A stretch of 64,000 bases of DNA from Stenotrophomonas maltophilia (GCF_003970865.1 NZ_RXLZ01000003.1:58677-122676); one strand, 5' to 3'. Positions 19,960 to 28,956 are shown, numbered from the stretch's first letter. The notes: generated from the letters alone by a model not told the origin. Translations and numbers: made by a program.

Positions 19960-21977
19960 AAAGGCTTGTCGTTCGCGATATCGCTCAGGGTCTGCCGGAA
20001 GCTGGGCAACAGCACGCGATTACCGTGTCCGCTCAGGTGATCGTTGTCGAAGAACAGCGGTTCACCGTCTTCCACCGCCGAACAGGTCTGCGGCCCGCAT
20101 AGCAGCGGCAGCGGGTCCCACACTGTCAGCGATGGATAGCGCGCTGCCAGCTTGGCCAGCAGCGCCATCTGCGGTGCGCGCAGCATTTCCAGGTCAGCAC
20201 GCGGCATGCTCAGACCACCCGCACAAGCCGGATTGTGGCGGTTGAACCAGTCCGAACAACGGTAAGCCCCGGCCTTGAACAGCGGCAGCGGTGCGTCAAT
20301 CACCACGTGTACGCCCAGCTTCTGCAAACGCCCCAGCACGCGATCGGCCTCATCGCGTGCCGCCTGCGCATGGGCCGGCGTGCGTTCGGCCAGCAGCTGC
20401 CGATAGATTTCCTGTGCATCCTGCCGCTGCCAGTCGAATCCTCGCAGCTCCGGCATGCGCAAGGCCGCCAGCAGCACGATGTCACCTGGGCGCGCCTCGC
20501 GCTTGATCGTCGACAACGCGCCTTCAATGAAGTCCTGGCAGTCGGCCGGGCTGGCCCGCAGCAGGTTGACGAAGCTGCAGCCACCGCGATCCTGCTGGCG
20601 CACCTCCATGCCGGTCTGGCGCGCGACCATGCTGATCATGGTGCGATACGCCGCCGCGTGCGAATCGCCAGCCACGAACAGGCGCCGCCCTTCAAGCGCC
20701 GGCGCACTCACCGGCTCCAGCGGGCGCCACGCCGGGTAGCGGCGTGCCTGCCATGCATAGCCGTCGCGGGTCACGCTCAGCGAGACCTGCTCGTGATACT
20801 CCACCGTGGCCCAGGCACCCGCACCGCATAGCGCAACCACTGGCAGCGCCATCGCCAGCACCTTGGCCGGTGCCAGGCGTAACAGCGGCGCCGCACTGCG
20901 CAGCGGGCGCTCGATGAAGTGATACGACGCAGCGGATACCGCCAGCAGCAGTACCGGATACAGCCACAGCGCGGCACCGTGCAGGCCGTAGGTCCAGCGC
21001 AGCAGCACCAGCAGCGGCCAATGCCACAGGTACAGCGAATAGGACAGCCGACCCAGGTAGGCCAACGGTGCGCAGCCCAGTGCGCGCGCAATGCGCGATG
21101 TGCCCGGTGCCGACACGCTCGCCAACAGCATCAACGTACCGGCCACGGTGGCCAGCACGCCCGGAACCGGCATCGCCAGCTGCGGTGCGGTCACCACGCC
21201 TGCACCCAGCAGCACCAGACCGATCACTGCAACCGCATCACCGTTCTGGCCCGGCGTACGCGTGCGCATCCACTGGTAGAGCAGCGCGCCCGCAGCCAGC
21301 TCCCAGAACCGCGCCGGCAGCAGGTAGAACGCTGCCGCCGGTGCCGTCTGCGCCTGCCAGCCTGCCCACGCCAGCGACAGCAGGGTGAGCACTGGCAACA
21401 ACCAACGCGACCACGGCCAGCGCTCACGCCCACGCAGCCACACAAAGAACAGCAGTGGGAAGACCAGATAGAACTGCTCTTCTACACCCAGCGTCCACGT
21501 ATGCAGGAACGGGTTGAGTTCGGCGCCGGGTGAGAAATAGTCGTCCTGCTGCCCGGCCAGCACGATGTTGCTGAAGCCGACCAGCGCAGCCCAGCCGGCC
21601 TGGTCGAACTGCTCGTTGCGCCACGCGCGGGGAATGAACAGCGCCGACAGCACGAAGGTGGCCATCAACATCACCAGCAGCGCCGGCAACAGGCGCAGCA
21701 CGCGGCGCCGGTAGAAGTCGAGCAGCATCGCGCCCAGCGACGCGTGGGTGCGCAAGGCCAGCGACTGGCTGATCACGAAGCCGGACACCACGAAGAACAG
21801 GTCCACGCCGGTGAAGCCCCCGGGCAGCCACGTCGCGTTGGTGTGGAAGACGACGACAGCCAGCACCGCCAGTGCGCGCAGGCCATCGATGGCGGCGTTG
21901 TGGGAACGTTCGGGAGGGAACATGCAGGCAACGGGTGGAGAACGATCCGACAGCATCGCCACCGCTGCCGTAGTCAT
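19956..21977 (-). CDS. OafA-type acyltransferase with SGNH domain
   Basis: Membrane O-acyltransferase predicted to acetylate a surface glycan. The 673-residue protein has an N-terminal acyltransferase-3 domain of about ten membrane spans beginning AIDGLRALAVLAVVVFHTN, and a C-terminal periplasmic SGNH domain with the Ser motif VAGDSHAAAY and the distal Asp-His motif DNDHLSGHG. Starts at 21977, 21956 or 21923 are all possible; none has a strong ribosome site. The stop codon lies in a SMAG repeat. No glycan gene cluster is adjacent, so the acceptor is unknown. Confidence 0.88.
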   Translation of the reverse strand: MTTAAVAMLSDRSPPVACMFPPERSHNAAIDGLRALAVLAVVVFHTNATWLPGGFTGVDLFFVVSGFVISQSLALRTHASLGAMLLDFYRRRVLRLLPALLVMLMATFVLSALFIPRAWRNEQFDQAGWAALVGFSNIVLAGQQDDYFSPGAELNPFLHTWTLGVEEQFYLVFPLLFFVWLRGRERWPWSRWLLPVLTLLSLAWAGWQAQTAPAAAFYLLPARFWELAAGALLYQWMRTRTPGQNGDAVAVIGLVLLGAGVVTAPQLAMPVPGVLATVAGTLMLLASVSAPGTSRIARALGCAPLAYLGRLSYSLYLWHWPLLVLLRWTYGLHGAALWLYPVLLLAVSAASYHFIERPLRSAAPLLRLAPAKVLAMALPVVALCGAGAWATVEYHEQVSLSVTRDGYAWQARRYPAWRPLEPVSAPALEGRRLFVAGDSHAAAYRTMISMVARQTGMEVRQQDRGGCSFVNLLRASPADCQDFIEGALSTIKREARPGDIVLLAALRMPELRGFDWQRQDAQEIYRQLLAERTPAHAQAARDEADRVLGRLQKLGVHVVIDAPLPLFKAGAYRCSDWFNRHNPACAGGLSMPRADLEMLRAPQMALLAKLAARYPSLTVWDPLPLLCGPQTCSAVEDGEPLFFDNDHLSGHGNRVLLPSFRQTLSDIANDKPL

Positions 21978-22038
21978 TCAATGGATGATCACGACAGGCA
22001 AGGACATCGTTCAGGTCCGGTCATAGCTCGACGCGGTT

Positions 22039-22065
22039 GCAGAGTCGAGCATGGCTCGACTCTGC
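22039..22065. repeat. Palindrome resembling SMAG without GTAG
   Basis: GCAGAGTCGAGC-ATG-GCTCGACTCTGC, a perfect 12-bp stem, lies upstream of the acyltransferase start. It resembles the GAGCCGAGC SMAG type but lacks the GTAG head. The rest of 21978-22246 shows no gene. Confidence 0.6.
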
Positions 22066-22246
22066 AGGGAATGTCGTATTCGGCAGGCAGCTCCCTGTGC
22101 CGCCTGCCAGCGACGAAATTCCTACGCTTTCGAACTTTCCAACAATTCTCATTGGCAGCATTGGCGCTTCATGCAGATCATGTAGCGCCACCGATAACGG
22201 GTGGCACGGGCTTCCAATCCCGTTAGGTTGATGTGTTGGTTACGCT

Positions 22247-22413
22247 TGCCTGCCGGCGTCGCTCTTTCCTTGTTGGGTGGCGTCGGCAGGCATTCCGTCC
22301 GCGCTTACATGGCGGGCGGTGCGTGGGGGCCTCGTGCCCGCCGGCGCTTCTACATCGACCTCCGGTATTGGAACCACGCACCGTCCGCCACCCTCGCTGT
22401 TAAGCAGGGTGGC
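22247..22413 (+). ncRNA. Structured leader with three consecutive hairpins (unknown class)
   Basis: Three stem-loops follow one another upstream of the 22442 gene: 22247-22292 (TGCCTGCCGGCG with CGTCGGCAGGCA), 22311-22342 (GGCGGGC with GCCCGCC) and 22387-22413 (GCCACCCT with AGGGTGGC). The third ends 17 bases before the AAGGA ribosome site at 22430-22434. Spacing and composition suggest a cis-acting RNA or small RNA rather than a gene. I recognise no known riboswitch class. Confidence 0.4.
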
Positions 22414-22441
22414 TCCTTGCCGCTTGCACAAGGACGCCGCC

Positions 22442-22852
22442 ATGACCGCTTCCCCCTACCCGCACCTGTTCGCCACCCTGGGCGACGCCGCCACGCGCCT
22501 GCCAGACGATCTGGCACGCACGCTGGAAGACACCTTCGTTGCACTGCAGAGCGGCAACAACGCTGGCACCATCACCCTGCAGGCCTGCCTGCAGCACATC
22601 CGCCAGGGCGATGCGGCTGATGGCCAGCCGTGGCCCGGCAGCAACCGTACACCCGGGCAGCGCGTGGCGTTGGCGCGCATCGACCGCGCCAATGCGGGGC
22701 TGAGTTTCCTGCTGGAACTGCTGCACGCCACCGAACGCGTACGCGTGGACGGGGAAATCGATCAGGAGATGGGCGATGGTGCGCGCGAAGGGCTGCTGCT
22801 GGCCTGCCGTGGGCTGGCCGAGTATGTGGATGTGCAGTTGCGGGCAGTATGA
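22442..22852 (+). CDS. Small helical protein of unknown function
   Basis: A 136-residue cytoplasmic protein with no signal peptide or membrane span. AAGGA lies seven bases before ATG 22442. The C-terminal half (IDRANAGLSFLLELLHATER and GLLLACRGLAEYVDVQL) is predicted to form two amphipathic helices around an acidic loop (DGEIDQEMGDGAREG). This recalls the small DUF3077-type proteins of Pseudomonas, which also sit behind structured leaders; that comparison is from memory and weak. The gene is convergent with the fimbrial gene at 22874. Confidence 0.6.
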   Translation: MTASPYPHLFATLGDAATRLPDDLARTLEDTFVALQSGNNAGTITLQACLQHIRQGDAADGQPWPGSNRTPGQRVALARIDRANAGLSFLLELLHATERVRVDGEIDQEMGDGAREGLLLACRGLAEYVDVQLRAV

Positions 22853-22873
22853 CAACCCGCAACCGCAGCCCGC

Positions 22874-23377
22874 TCAATCGTAGAGCGCGGTAACCGTAAT
22901 GGCCGTCTGAATCGCACCCGCGTTGACGCCACTAGTCGTGGGCAGGTAATAGCCCGCGCGCAGCGTGTAGCTGGCAGTGGCGCCGGTCACGGGCACTTCA
23001 ATGCCGGTGTCGCCCTTCTTCAGATAGACGTTGCCCGTGGCCCCGGCCAACAGGGCGACCGAAACACCTCGCGCCGGGTCGGTGCTGGCGGTGTTCTTCC
23101 AACGCTGCGCGTCGCCATCGGCAGCCGTTCCATCGAAGGACAGCGTGGCTTTGGCAACACCGATGCAGCCGGTGAAGTTCAACGTACTTTGCTTCAGCAG
23201 GTTGTCGCCCACTTTCATCTCATCGGCCTTCACGTTGTTCAATGTGATGGCCGGTGCCGTCAACGTACAGGTGCCGGGCAATACGCGGCCAGAAATAGTG
23301 AGCGTGGCGGCCGCTGCACTGCCGATGGGCAATACCAGCGCCAGAAGGGTGAATGAGGGGAACAGCAAGCGTTTCAT
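22874..23377 (-). CDS. Type 1-like fimbrial subunit (cluster 1)
   Basis: Exported pilin-fold protein of 167 residues. Signal peptide MKRLLFPSFTLLALVLPIGS...AAA, then LTISGRVLPGTCTLTAPAITL with the first cysteine, a second cysteine in FTGCIGVAKATLSFDG, and the C-terminal IQTAITVTALYD whose penultimate tyrosine is typical of chaperone-bound pilins. It follows the usher by 16 bases in the same direction, so it is a minor or anchor subunit rather than the major pilin at 27225. ATG 23377 gives the signal peptide. Confidence 0.85.
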   Translation of the reverse strand: MKRLLFPSFTLLALVLPIGSAAAATLTISGRVLPGTCTLTAPAITLNNVKADEMKVGDNLLKQSTLNFTGCIGVAKATLSFDGTAADGDAQRWKNTASTDPARGVSVALLAGATGNVYLKKGDTGIEVPVTGATASYTLRAGYYLPTTSGVNAGAIQTAITVTALYD

Positions 23378-23393
23378 CGGGTACTCCAGAAGG

Positions 23394-25913
23394 TCAATGG
23401 ATGGACGGGCCGGCGCCAGCCAGCTCGAGTGAGACAGCAAAGGGTTGGCAGGTGGCCTGGGCCCAAGACAGGCCGTAGGCATCGGGCGCATCAGGCAGTT
23501 GATACGCCAGGCGGCAGCGCTGCGGCCCGTCCGGGTCAACGATCAGCGCGCCTTCGGGCTGTGCGCCACGCAACTGGATGACACCGCCCTGCCCCACCAC
23601 GCCTGCAGGCGTGCCGTCCTCGCGCTGCACGCGTGCGGCGAACGGCAGTGGCTGGCCCAATGCATCGGTGGCATCGATGAACAAGGTGCGCTCGCGGCGC
23701 ACTTCGAACGGTACGCGCACGATGCCACCGGCGGTGGGCGCAACACGCTGCGAGGTCTGCAGCATTTCCACCTCCAGCGGCAGCCCCGAAGGATCCAGAT
23801 CAATGCGGTTCCAGCGATAGGGGCTGACGTGTGGCAACAACGCGTAACCGTTGCGTGCCACGCGGATATCCACACCCGTACCCACCTGTGCGCCTTCTGC
23901 ACCCGGTGCATGCACCAGCGCGAAGCCCTCGCCTGCCGGCGGCCCCATGTTCAGGCCCCCTGCGTGCACCACCAGCGCGCCGGAAGCACTCAGGGTCTGG
24001 CTGCTGTGCCCGGTCGCGCGGCTGTAGGCGGCGTTGACGTTGGCGTAGCGGCCCTGGTAATCCAGATAGGCACTGCTGCTGTTGCCACCCTCGCCTTGGG
24101 TACTGGACACCGAATAGCTCATCGCGCGCCGCTCGCCCAGGTAGCCGCTCACCCCCGCCTGCACCTGCTGCCCGCCACTGGCGTGACTGATCTGGGTGTT
24201 CGCCCTCGGCGCACTTTCGCTACGGCCCAGCGGCACTGCGAAGGTGAAGGTATAGCGTGTGTCAGGGCGGCCATTGCCCAGCCGGTAGCGGAACACCGAA
24301 ACGCCGTAGTTCGCGCGCCCCACGGTGCTGCTGAAGCCGAACTGGAAATCGGTCTGGCGCTGCGCGGTATCCCAGAAGGCCACGTGTCCGCCATTGAGGA
24401 ACAGCTGGCTTGCCGCCCCCAGGCGCTGGGAGAGATTGGCCTGGTAGCGCTGTCGCGCGCGGCCGGCGTAGCCCCAGTCGTCAGACGCAGCACGGGCCAC
24501 GTCATTCAGGATAAGAAATCCGCGCGTACTGTAGCGGTACGCGGCCAGACCCACGTTGGTTCCAGTACTGGCCACGTAGCGCTGGTAGTTCAGCCGCAGG
24601 CTGTTGCCGGCAACGCTGGGGCGTCCGGGCAGCTCCGCCTGCGAGTGGGTGATGTCGATGCCGACGGCCCCCACTGGCGTGTTGACAGCGGCACCGGCAA
24701 TCGCAGCGCGATAGCCCTGCGCGACTTGAATACCCCCCAACGCGGTGAGGTGATTGCTGAGACCGCGTGCGTAGGTCCCCTCGGCAAAGCGGAGATGGGC
24801 CAGACGGCCTCCGGCGTCGCGCAGCGTTCCCGCACTCGCGCTGAACCTGGACGTACCTGCGCGCAATGCCTGCGGCACAGCGGAAAAGCTCACGTTGAAC
24901 CGCTGGCTGCGCCCATCTGCCTCGGTAACCACCACTTCCAGATCGCCACCGGAGTTGGTCGGGTACAGATCGTCGATGACGAACGGCCCGGGCGCGACGC
25001 TGACTTCATGGATGACGATGCCGTTCTGGCGGATGCTGACCACCGCGTTGCCCTCGGCGATGCCGCGCACGGCCGGTGCATAGCCACGCAGCGAGTCGGG
25101 CAGCATGCGTTCGTCGGTGTACAGACGTGCTCCCATGAACGGGACACTGTCGAACAGCTCGCCACCGGTATTGCCCTCGCCCAGCAACAGCTGGCTGTTC
25201 AGCGCTGGCAGATCCCTTTGCAGATGGCTGCTGATGGTTCGATAGCGGGAGCCCTGGCTTCTGTGATTGAACGAAGCGCGATGGCGCAGGCGCCAGTCGC
25301 CCATGTTGAAGCCGGCACTCACGCCCACGTAGCTGCTGTCGCGATGGGTGCTCCGGTAGTGGTTGGCGGTGTAGTTGACGAATCCGGCCGTGATCCCGGA
25401 GTCGCGGTGTTCAGCCGGCACATGGCCACGCGCACGTCGTGCCTGCATTGCCTGCGGAACGGTCAGCTGCAACTGCAGCGCACTGTCGTCGAAGGTTGCG
25501 GTGGCCCCCTCGATGGCGGCTGGCAGATCGATACAACCGATGTCGGCCACCTGTGCGTGAAGGGCCTGGCGGTGATCCTCGCGCAGTTGCAGTGCATCCA
25601 GCAGGTCTGCGGGCAGGCACGGGCGCGCATGGGCTTCGCCCTCTGATGCCTTGAACGTGATGTCGCGGGTCTGATGGAACTGTCCATTGATCCACACATC
25701 CACCCGGTGCTGGCCTTCCTCGACCGGATTGCCCTGCGCGTAGCGGCGCATATCGATCGACTGCCCGCCGATCAGGAATCCTTCGCTGAACTCGATGGCC
25801 GGTGCGGCAGCGGCTCCAAGCGGAAGCGAGATGGAGAGCATCCCTGCAATCGCGCGTGGCAGATGGGAGAGGGGGAATGCGCGGGAACGCGCGCAGGAAC
25901 GAACGGCGGTCAT
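23394..25913 (-). CDS. Fimbrial outer membrane usher (cluster 1)
   Basis: Outer-membrane pore that assembles and secretes chaperone-bound fimbrial subunits. The 839-residue FimD-family protein has a signal peptide, an N-terminal subunit-binding domain (IEFSEGFLIGGQSIDMRRYA), a beta-barrel with the plug region (FDSVPFMGARLYTDERMLPD and APAVRGIAEGNAVVSIRQNG, then FVIDDLYPTNSGGDLEVVV), and C-terminal domains ending CQPFAVSLELAG. ATG 25913 is chosen over the frame opening at 26201 because it starts the signal peptide. It is 70 bases downstream of the adhesin-like gene. Confidence 0.93.
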   Translation of the reverse strand: MTAVRSCARSRAFPLSHLPRAIAGMLSISLPLGAAAAPAIEFSEGFLIGGQSIDMRRYAQGNPVEEGQHRVDVWINGQFHQTRDITFKASEGEAHARPCLPADLLDALQLREDHRQALHAQVADIGCIDLPAAIEGATATFDDSALQLQLTVPQAMQARRARGHVPAEHRDSGITAGFVNYTANHYRSTHRDSSYVGVSAGFNMGDWRLRHRASFNHRSQGSRYRTISSHLQRDLPALNSQLLLGEGNTGGELFDSVPFMGARLYTDERMLPDSLRGYAPAVRGIAEGNAVVSIRQNGIVIHEVSVAPGPFVIDDLYPTNSGGDLEVVVTEADGRSQRFNVSFSAVPQALRAGTSRFSASAGTLRDAGGRLAHLRFAEGTYARGLSNHLTALGGIQVAQGYRAAIAGAAVNTPVGAVGIDITHSQAELPGRPSVAGNSLRLNYQRYVASTGTNVGLAAYRYSTRGFLILNDVARAASDDWGYAGRARQRYQANLSQRLGAASQLFLNGGHVAFWDTAQRQTDFQFGFSSTVGRANYGVSVFRYRLGNGRPDTRYTFTFAVPLGRSESAPRANTQISHASGGQQVQAGVSGYLGERRAMSYSVSSTQGEGGNSSSAYLDYQGRYANVNAAYSRATGHSSQTLSASGALVVHAGGLNMGPPAGEGFALVHAPGAEGAQVGTGVDIRVARNGYALLPHVSPYRWNRIDLDPSGLPLEVEMLQTSQRVAPTAGGIVRVPFEVRRERTLFIDATDALGQPLPFAARVQREDGTPAGVVGQGGVIQLRGAQPEGALIVDPDGPQRCRLAYQLPDAPDAYGLSWAQATCQPFAVSLELAGAGPSIH

Positions 25914-25983
25914 GACAGGGGACGCATGAAGGCGCGCAGCGAGATGCGGCGCGATAGCAAGAAAAGGAAGGCGTGCGCAGGCA

Positions 25984-26967
25984 TCAGTAGTAGTCCGCCA
26001 GCAGCGAGACCTCGCCGAGGATGCTCCCGGTGCGAAGTTCCGCAGGCGTGCGCAGATAGCGGGCGCTGAACGGCACGGACATGACCGTGCCGGTGGTGGT
26101 GCCGTAGCTCCAGGGCTGCTGCATGCGTACCGGCGTACCGTCCTGCAGGACCTGCAGCGCCACGCCGGTTGTGGTGGTGCCCGGCGCGGGCGCCAGGACA
26201 TCGCCGGTGTTGGCCAGGTCGTGCACGTCGCTCATTTCCAGTACCAGCGGGCGACCGCTGGCACCGCAGTTGACCGCGACGTTGAAGGACTTCTCTCCTG
26301 CACTCTGCTGCCGATCCAGAGTGCGGGCGTCGATCGGGTCGAGCGTCACGGACTGGGGAGTGACCGCACAGGTCTGGGCACGAAAGCGGAAACCGGCCGT
26401 TACGTGGTGAGTTCCACCACTACCGCTGAATGTGGTTGCGACTGTTCCGAGAGGGGCAGCCGCGACATCGCGCATCGGCCCTCCTCGCGAGTAGATGGAG
26501 ATGGAGAGGACGATATCCTTGCGATCACCGCCGACGATATTCACCAGCTCGGGAACGCCATCACGGAGATCAATTCCGCCATTTTCGACCTCCTCAATGG
26601 GGCACTCTGGATCGAACTCGTCACATGCGCCGTACTTGAATGAGAACACGATCAGGGGCGACGTTGGATTGATCTCATAGGCCGGCGAAAAGTAGCCGCC
26701 TCCAGTGCTCACATCACGCGCATAGCGCAGGCCGGAGAACTGGGGCCGTATCTCCGCTCGCTTATCGGTAGCGTCGCAGACCATCGACAGCATTCCACTG
26801 GCGCTGCCCAGGATCTGGTCAGGCAGTTCGGTGAATGCCACGTCGAACACACGGTCGATGAACACATCGCCGCTGATGGGGCGGCAGGCGGCAGAGGCTC
26901 CCGCGGCGGCGGCCAGTAGTGCAAGCGCCGGCAGGATGGTTCGCGGATGGATAGGTGCGCTTTGCAT
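25984..26967 (-). CDS. Fimbrial tip adhesin-like protein (cluster 1)
   Basis: A 327-residue exported protein: signal peptide (ILPALALLAAAAGASA), an N-terminal receptor-binding-like domain of about 170 residues with several cysteines (ACRPISGD, MVCDATDK, GACDEFDPECP), and a C-terminal pilin domain (TCAVTPQSVTLDPIDART, FNVAVNCGASGRPLVLEM) ending SLLADYY. Two-domain structure and length suit a tip adhesin. It is the first gene of the leftward half of the cluster, 257 bases from the divergent major pilin. ATG 26967 starts the signal peptide. Confidence 0.82.
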   Translation of the reverse strand: MQSAPIHPRTILPALALLAAAAGASAACRPISGDVFIDRVFDVAFTELPDQILGSASGMLSMVCDATDKRAEIRPQFSGLRYARDVSTGGGYFSPAYEINPTSPLIVFSFKYGACDEFDPECPIEEVENGGIDLRDGVPELVNIVGGDRKDIVLSISIYSRGGPMRDVAAAPLGTVATTFSGSGGTHHVTAGFRFRAQTCAVTPQSVTLDPIDARTLDRQQSAGEKSFNVAVNCGASGRPLVLEMSDVHDLANTGDVLAPAPGTTTTGVALQVLQDGTPVRMQQPWSYGTTTGTVMSVPFSARYLRTPAELRTGSILGEVSLLADYY

Positions 26968-27084
26968 GAAATTGCTCCGGACAAGGGAGATTGCCTGCCC
27001 GATAAGCCGGATCAGAGGCGCTGATCGACGGCAGCGGGTGGCTGGAGGAAGCGCACAGTAGTCCGTCCCGCCATCCGGCCCCAT

Positions 27085-27134
27085 ACAACAAATTGCATTC
27101 ATCGCTAAGAGGAAACCGTTTGCAACAAGTTGCA
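27085..27134. promoter_or_regulatory. Repeated CAA(A/G)TTGCAT motif between divergent fimbrial transcripts
   Basis: ACAACAAATTGCAT at about 27085-27097 and the palindrome TGCAACAAGTTGCA at 27121-27134 share a core and are 36 bases apart. They lie in the only intergenic region that can drive both halves of the cluster. The regulator is unknown. Confidence 0.35.
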
Positions 27135-27224
27135 TGGTGATGCGGCTGCACGACATCGACACTGCGCATCGTTCGGTGGCCCTCGGCTGCCGGCGCCTCC
27201 CATTCCGCAACGAGAACAACTTCG

Positions 27225-27740
27225 ATGTCGATCAAACTGAACCTGCTGGCGCTGTCCGCGCTGGCGATCATGGCCGCGCCTGCGGCCCACGCCGAAAAGC
27301 TGGAAATCACCGGCGAACTGATGACCTCCACCTGCAGTGTCGGCTCCGCCGGTGGCACCATCACCGTGCCGATGGGCAAGGTGGACCTGGCGTCGGTGAA
27401 TGCCGGTACCCGTGCCGGCCAGAAGAATTTCAGCATTGCCCTGGACTGCACCGGCTCGGGTGCCGCGCAGGAAGTCGGCGTGCGCTTCGGTGGCACGCCG
27501 GATGGCAGCACCGGCAATCTGGCTCTGACTGCCGCGTCGGGCGCGAGCAATGTGGGCGTGGCGCTGTATGACGCAGCGGGCGACCACCAGAAGATCGGTG
27601 ACGACCCGACCCAGTGGGTGACCATCGCCGCCGGTGGCAGTGGCCAGCTGGATTACAGCGCGTGGTACGCCTCGCCGGGCCAGAACGCTACGGCTGGCAC
27701 CGCCAACGCGTCGGGCGACTTCGTGGTGCTCTACAAGTAA
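27225..27740 (+). CDS. Major fimbrial pilin (cluster 1)
   Basis: A 171-residue type 1-like pilin. Signal peptide MSIKLNLLALSALAIMAAPA...AHA, N-terminal donor strand EKLEITGELMTSTCSVG with the first cysteine, second cysteine in FSIALDCTGSG, and the C-terminal FVVLYK with a penultimate-type tyrosine. It is first in the rightward half of the cluster, followed after 59 bases by its chaperone. A GC-rich hairpin lies between them. Confidence 0.88.
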   Translation: MSIKLNLLALSALAIMAAPAAHAEKLEITGELMTSTCSVGSAGGTITVPMGKVDLASVNAGTRAGQKNFSIALDCTGSGAAQEVGVRFGGTPDGSTGNLALTAASGASNVGVALYDAAGDHQKIGDDPTQWVTIAAGGSGQLDYSAWYASPGQNATAGTANASGDFVVLYK

Positions 27741-27752
27741 CCGGTATCCGGC

Positions 27753-27778
27753 GCACGCGCGCACGGCTGCGCGCGTGC
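27753..27778 (+). promoter_or_regulatory. Intercistronic hairpin between pilin and chaperone
   Basis: GCACGCGCGCA-CGGC-TGCGCGCGTGC, an 11-bp perfect stem with a four-base loop, without a following U-run. It lies 13 bases after the pilin stop and could protect the pilin mRNA and reduce read-through into the chaperone gene. Confidence 0.6.
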
Positions 27779-27799
27779 ACCTCCTGCATGAGGTATTCC

Positions 27800-28522
27800 A
27801 TGAAACTCCGCCCATCGTTGTGGTTGCCGGCCCTGCTGGCCACCGCGCTTGTGCTGCCGGCGCAGGCCGCGGTCACCCTGCAAGGCACGCGCATCGTGCA
27901 CGACGCCAGCAAGAGCCGCGATGTCACGGTCAAGGCCAGCAATGTGGGTGAGCGGCCCGCGATGACGCAGATCTGGATCGACGCCGGCGACAGCCATGCG
28001 CGGCCGGAGAATGTGCGCACGCCGTTCCGGCTGACCCCGTCCGAGCCGCGCTTGTTGCAGGCCAAGCAGGGACAGGCCTATCGGATCACCTATGCGCCGC
28101 GACCCTCGGAGCCGCCGCTGCCGACCGATCGCGAGTCGGTGTTCTACTTCAACCTGCTGGATATTCCGCCCAAGCCCGCCAATGCCGGCGACAAGAACCT
28201 GCTGCAGTTCGCGGTGCGCACGCGGGTGAAGCTGTTCCATCGTCCCGCCGGCCTGCCGGGCCAGGCGCGCGATGCGCCGGGCCAGTTGCAGTGGCGCGTG
28301 ACATCAGGGGCATTGCAGGTAAGCAATCCCACTGCTTATCACGTGACGCTGGCTTCGTTGACCTTGCCCGATGGCAGCCGGGTACCGGCGGACATGATCG
28401 CGCCCGGTGCACAGGTGCGGCTGCCGCTGCCAGCCGGCGCATCGATGCCGACCAGCCTGACCTTCCAGTGGCTGGATGACTACGGCACCACGCGCGATGC
28501 CCAGGCAAAGGTCGTTCACTGA
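27800..28522 (+). CDS. Periplasmic fimbrial chaperone (cluster 1)
   Basis: PapD/FimC-like chaperone that donates a strand to pilins in the periplasm. The 240-residue protein has a signal peptide ending in AQA, then VTLQGTRIVHDASKSRDVTV with the conserved basic residues, TPFRLTPSEPRLLQAKQGQA and the family signature LPTDRESVFYFNLLDIPP. ATG 27800 is preceded by a GAGG. It is the last gene of the rightward half. Confidence 0.92.
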   Translation: MKLRPSLWLPALLATALVLPAQAAVTLQGTRIVHDASKSRDVTVKASNVGERPAMTQIWIDAGDSHARPENVRTPFRLTPSEPRLLQAKQGQAYRITYAPRPSEPPLPTDRESVFYFNLLDIPPKPANAGDKNLLQFAVRTRVKLFHRPAGLPGQARDAPGQLQWRVTSGALQVSNPTAYHVTLASLTLPDGSRVPADMIAPGAQVRLPLPAGASMPTSLTFQWLDDYGTTRDAQAKVVH

Positions 28523-28571
28523 TTGACGCCGGGCAATGGCTCGGCGCTACTTGATGAGAGAAACGCGCAAC

Positions 28572-28943
28572 ATGAAGAAGATGATGATTCCGCTTACCCG
28601 CTATGCGCAGTTCAGCGGGCGTGCCGGCCGCAGTGAGTACTGGTGGTTCCAGTTGTTCATCGGGATCGTTTCGATTCCGCTGTACGTGCTGAGCTTCTAT
28701 GCCGGTTACAGCGGTTCGCAGGGCTTGGCCCTGTTGTCGACCGGCCTGAGCGTGGTGATGTGGTTGGTGTTTGCCTTGCCGTGCATTGCGGCAACCATTC
28801 GCCGCCTGCACGATACCGATCGCTCGGGCTGGTGGTTGTTGCTGGCGTTCGTACCGTTCATCAGCCTGGCGCTGCTGGTGTTCCTGCTGCTGCCCAGCAC
28901 GCCGGGCGACAACCGTTTCGGCGCACCGGTTCCGCACGTGTAA
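28572..28943 (+). CDS. DUF805 membrane protein
   Basis: A 123-residue inner-membrane protein of the DUF805 family with an N-terminal soluble start (LTRYAQFSGRAGRSEYWWFQ), three hydrophobic segments and the conserved RRLHDTDRSGWWLLL motif before the last one, ending TPGDNRFGAPVP. Function is unknown. It follows the fimbrial chaperone by 49 bases and may be co-transcribed, although DUF805 genes are not a known part of fimbrial systems. Confidence 0.88.
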   Translation: MKKMMIPLTRYAQFSGRAGRSEYWWFQLFIGIVSIPLYVLSFYAGYSGSQGLALLSTGLSVVMWLVFALPCIAATIRRLHDTDRSGWWLLLAFVPFISLALLVFLLLPSTPGDNRFGAPVPHV

Positions 28944-28956
28944 CCAGCCCGTGTTG

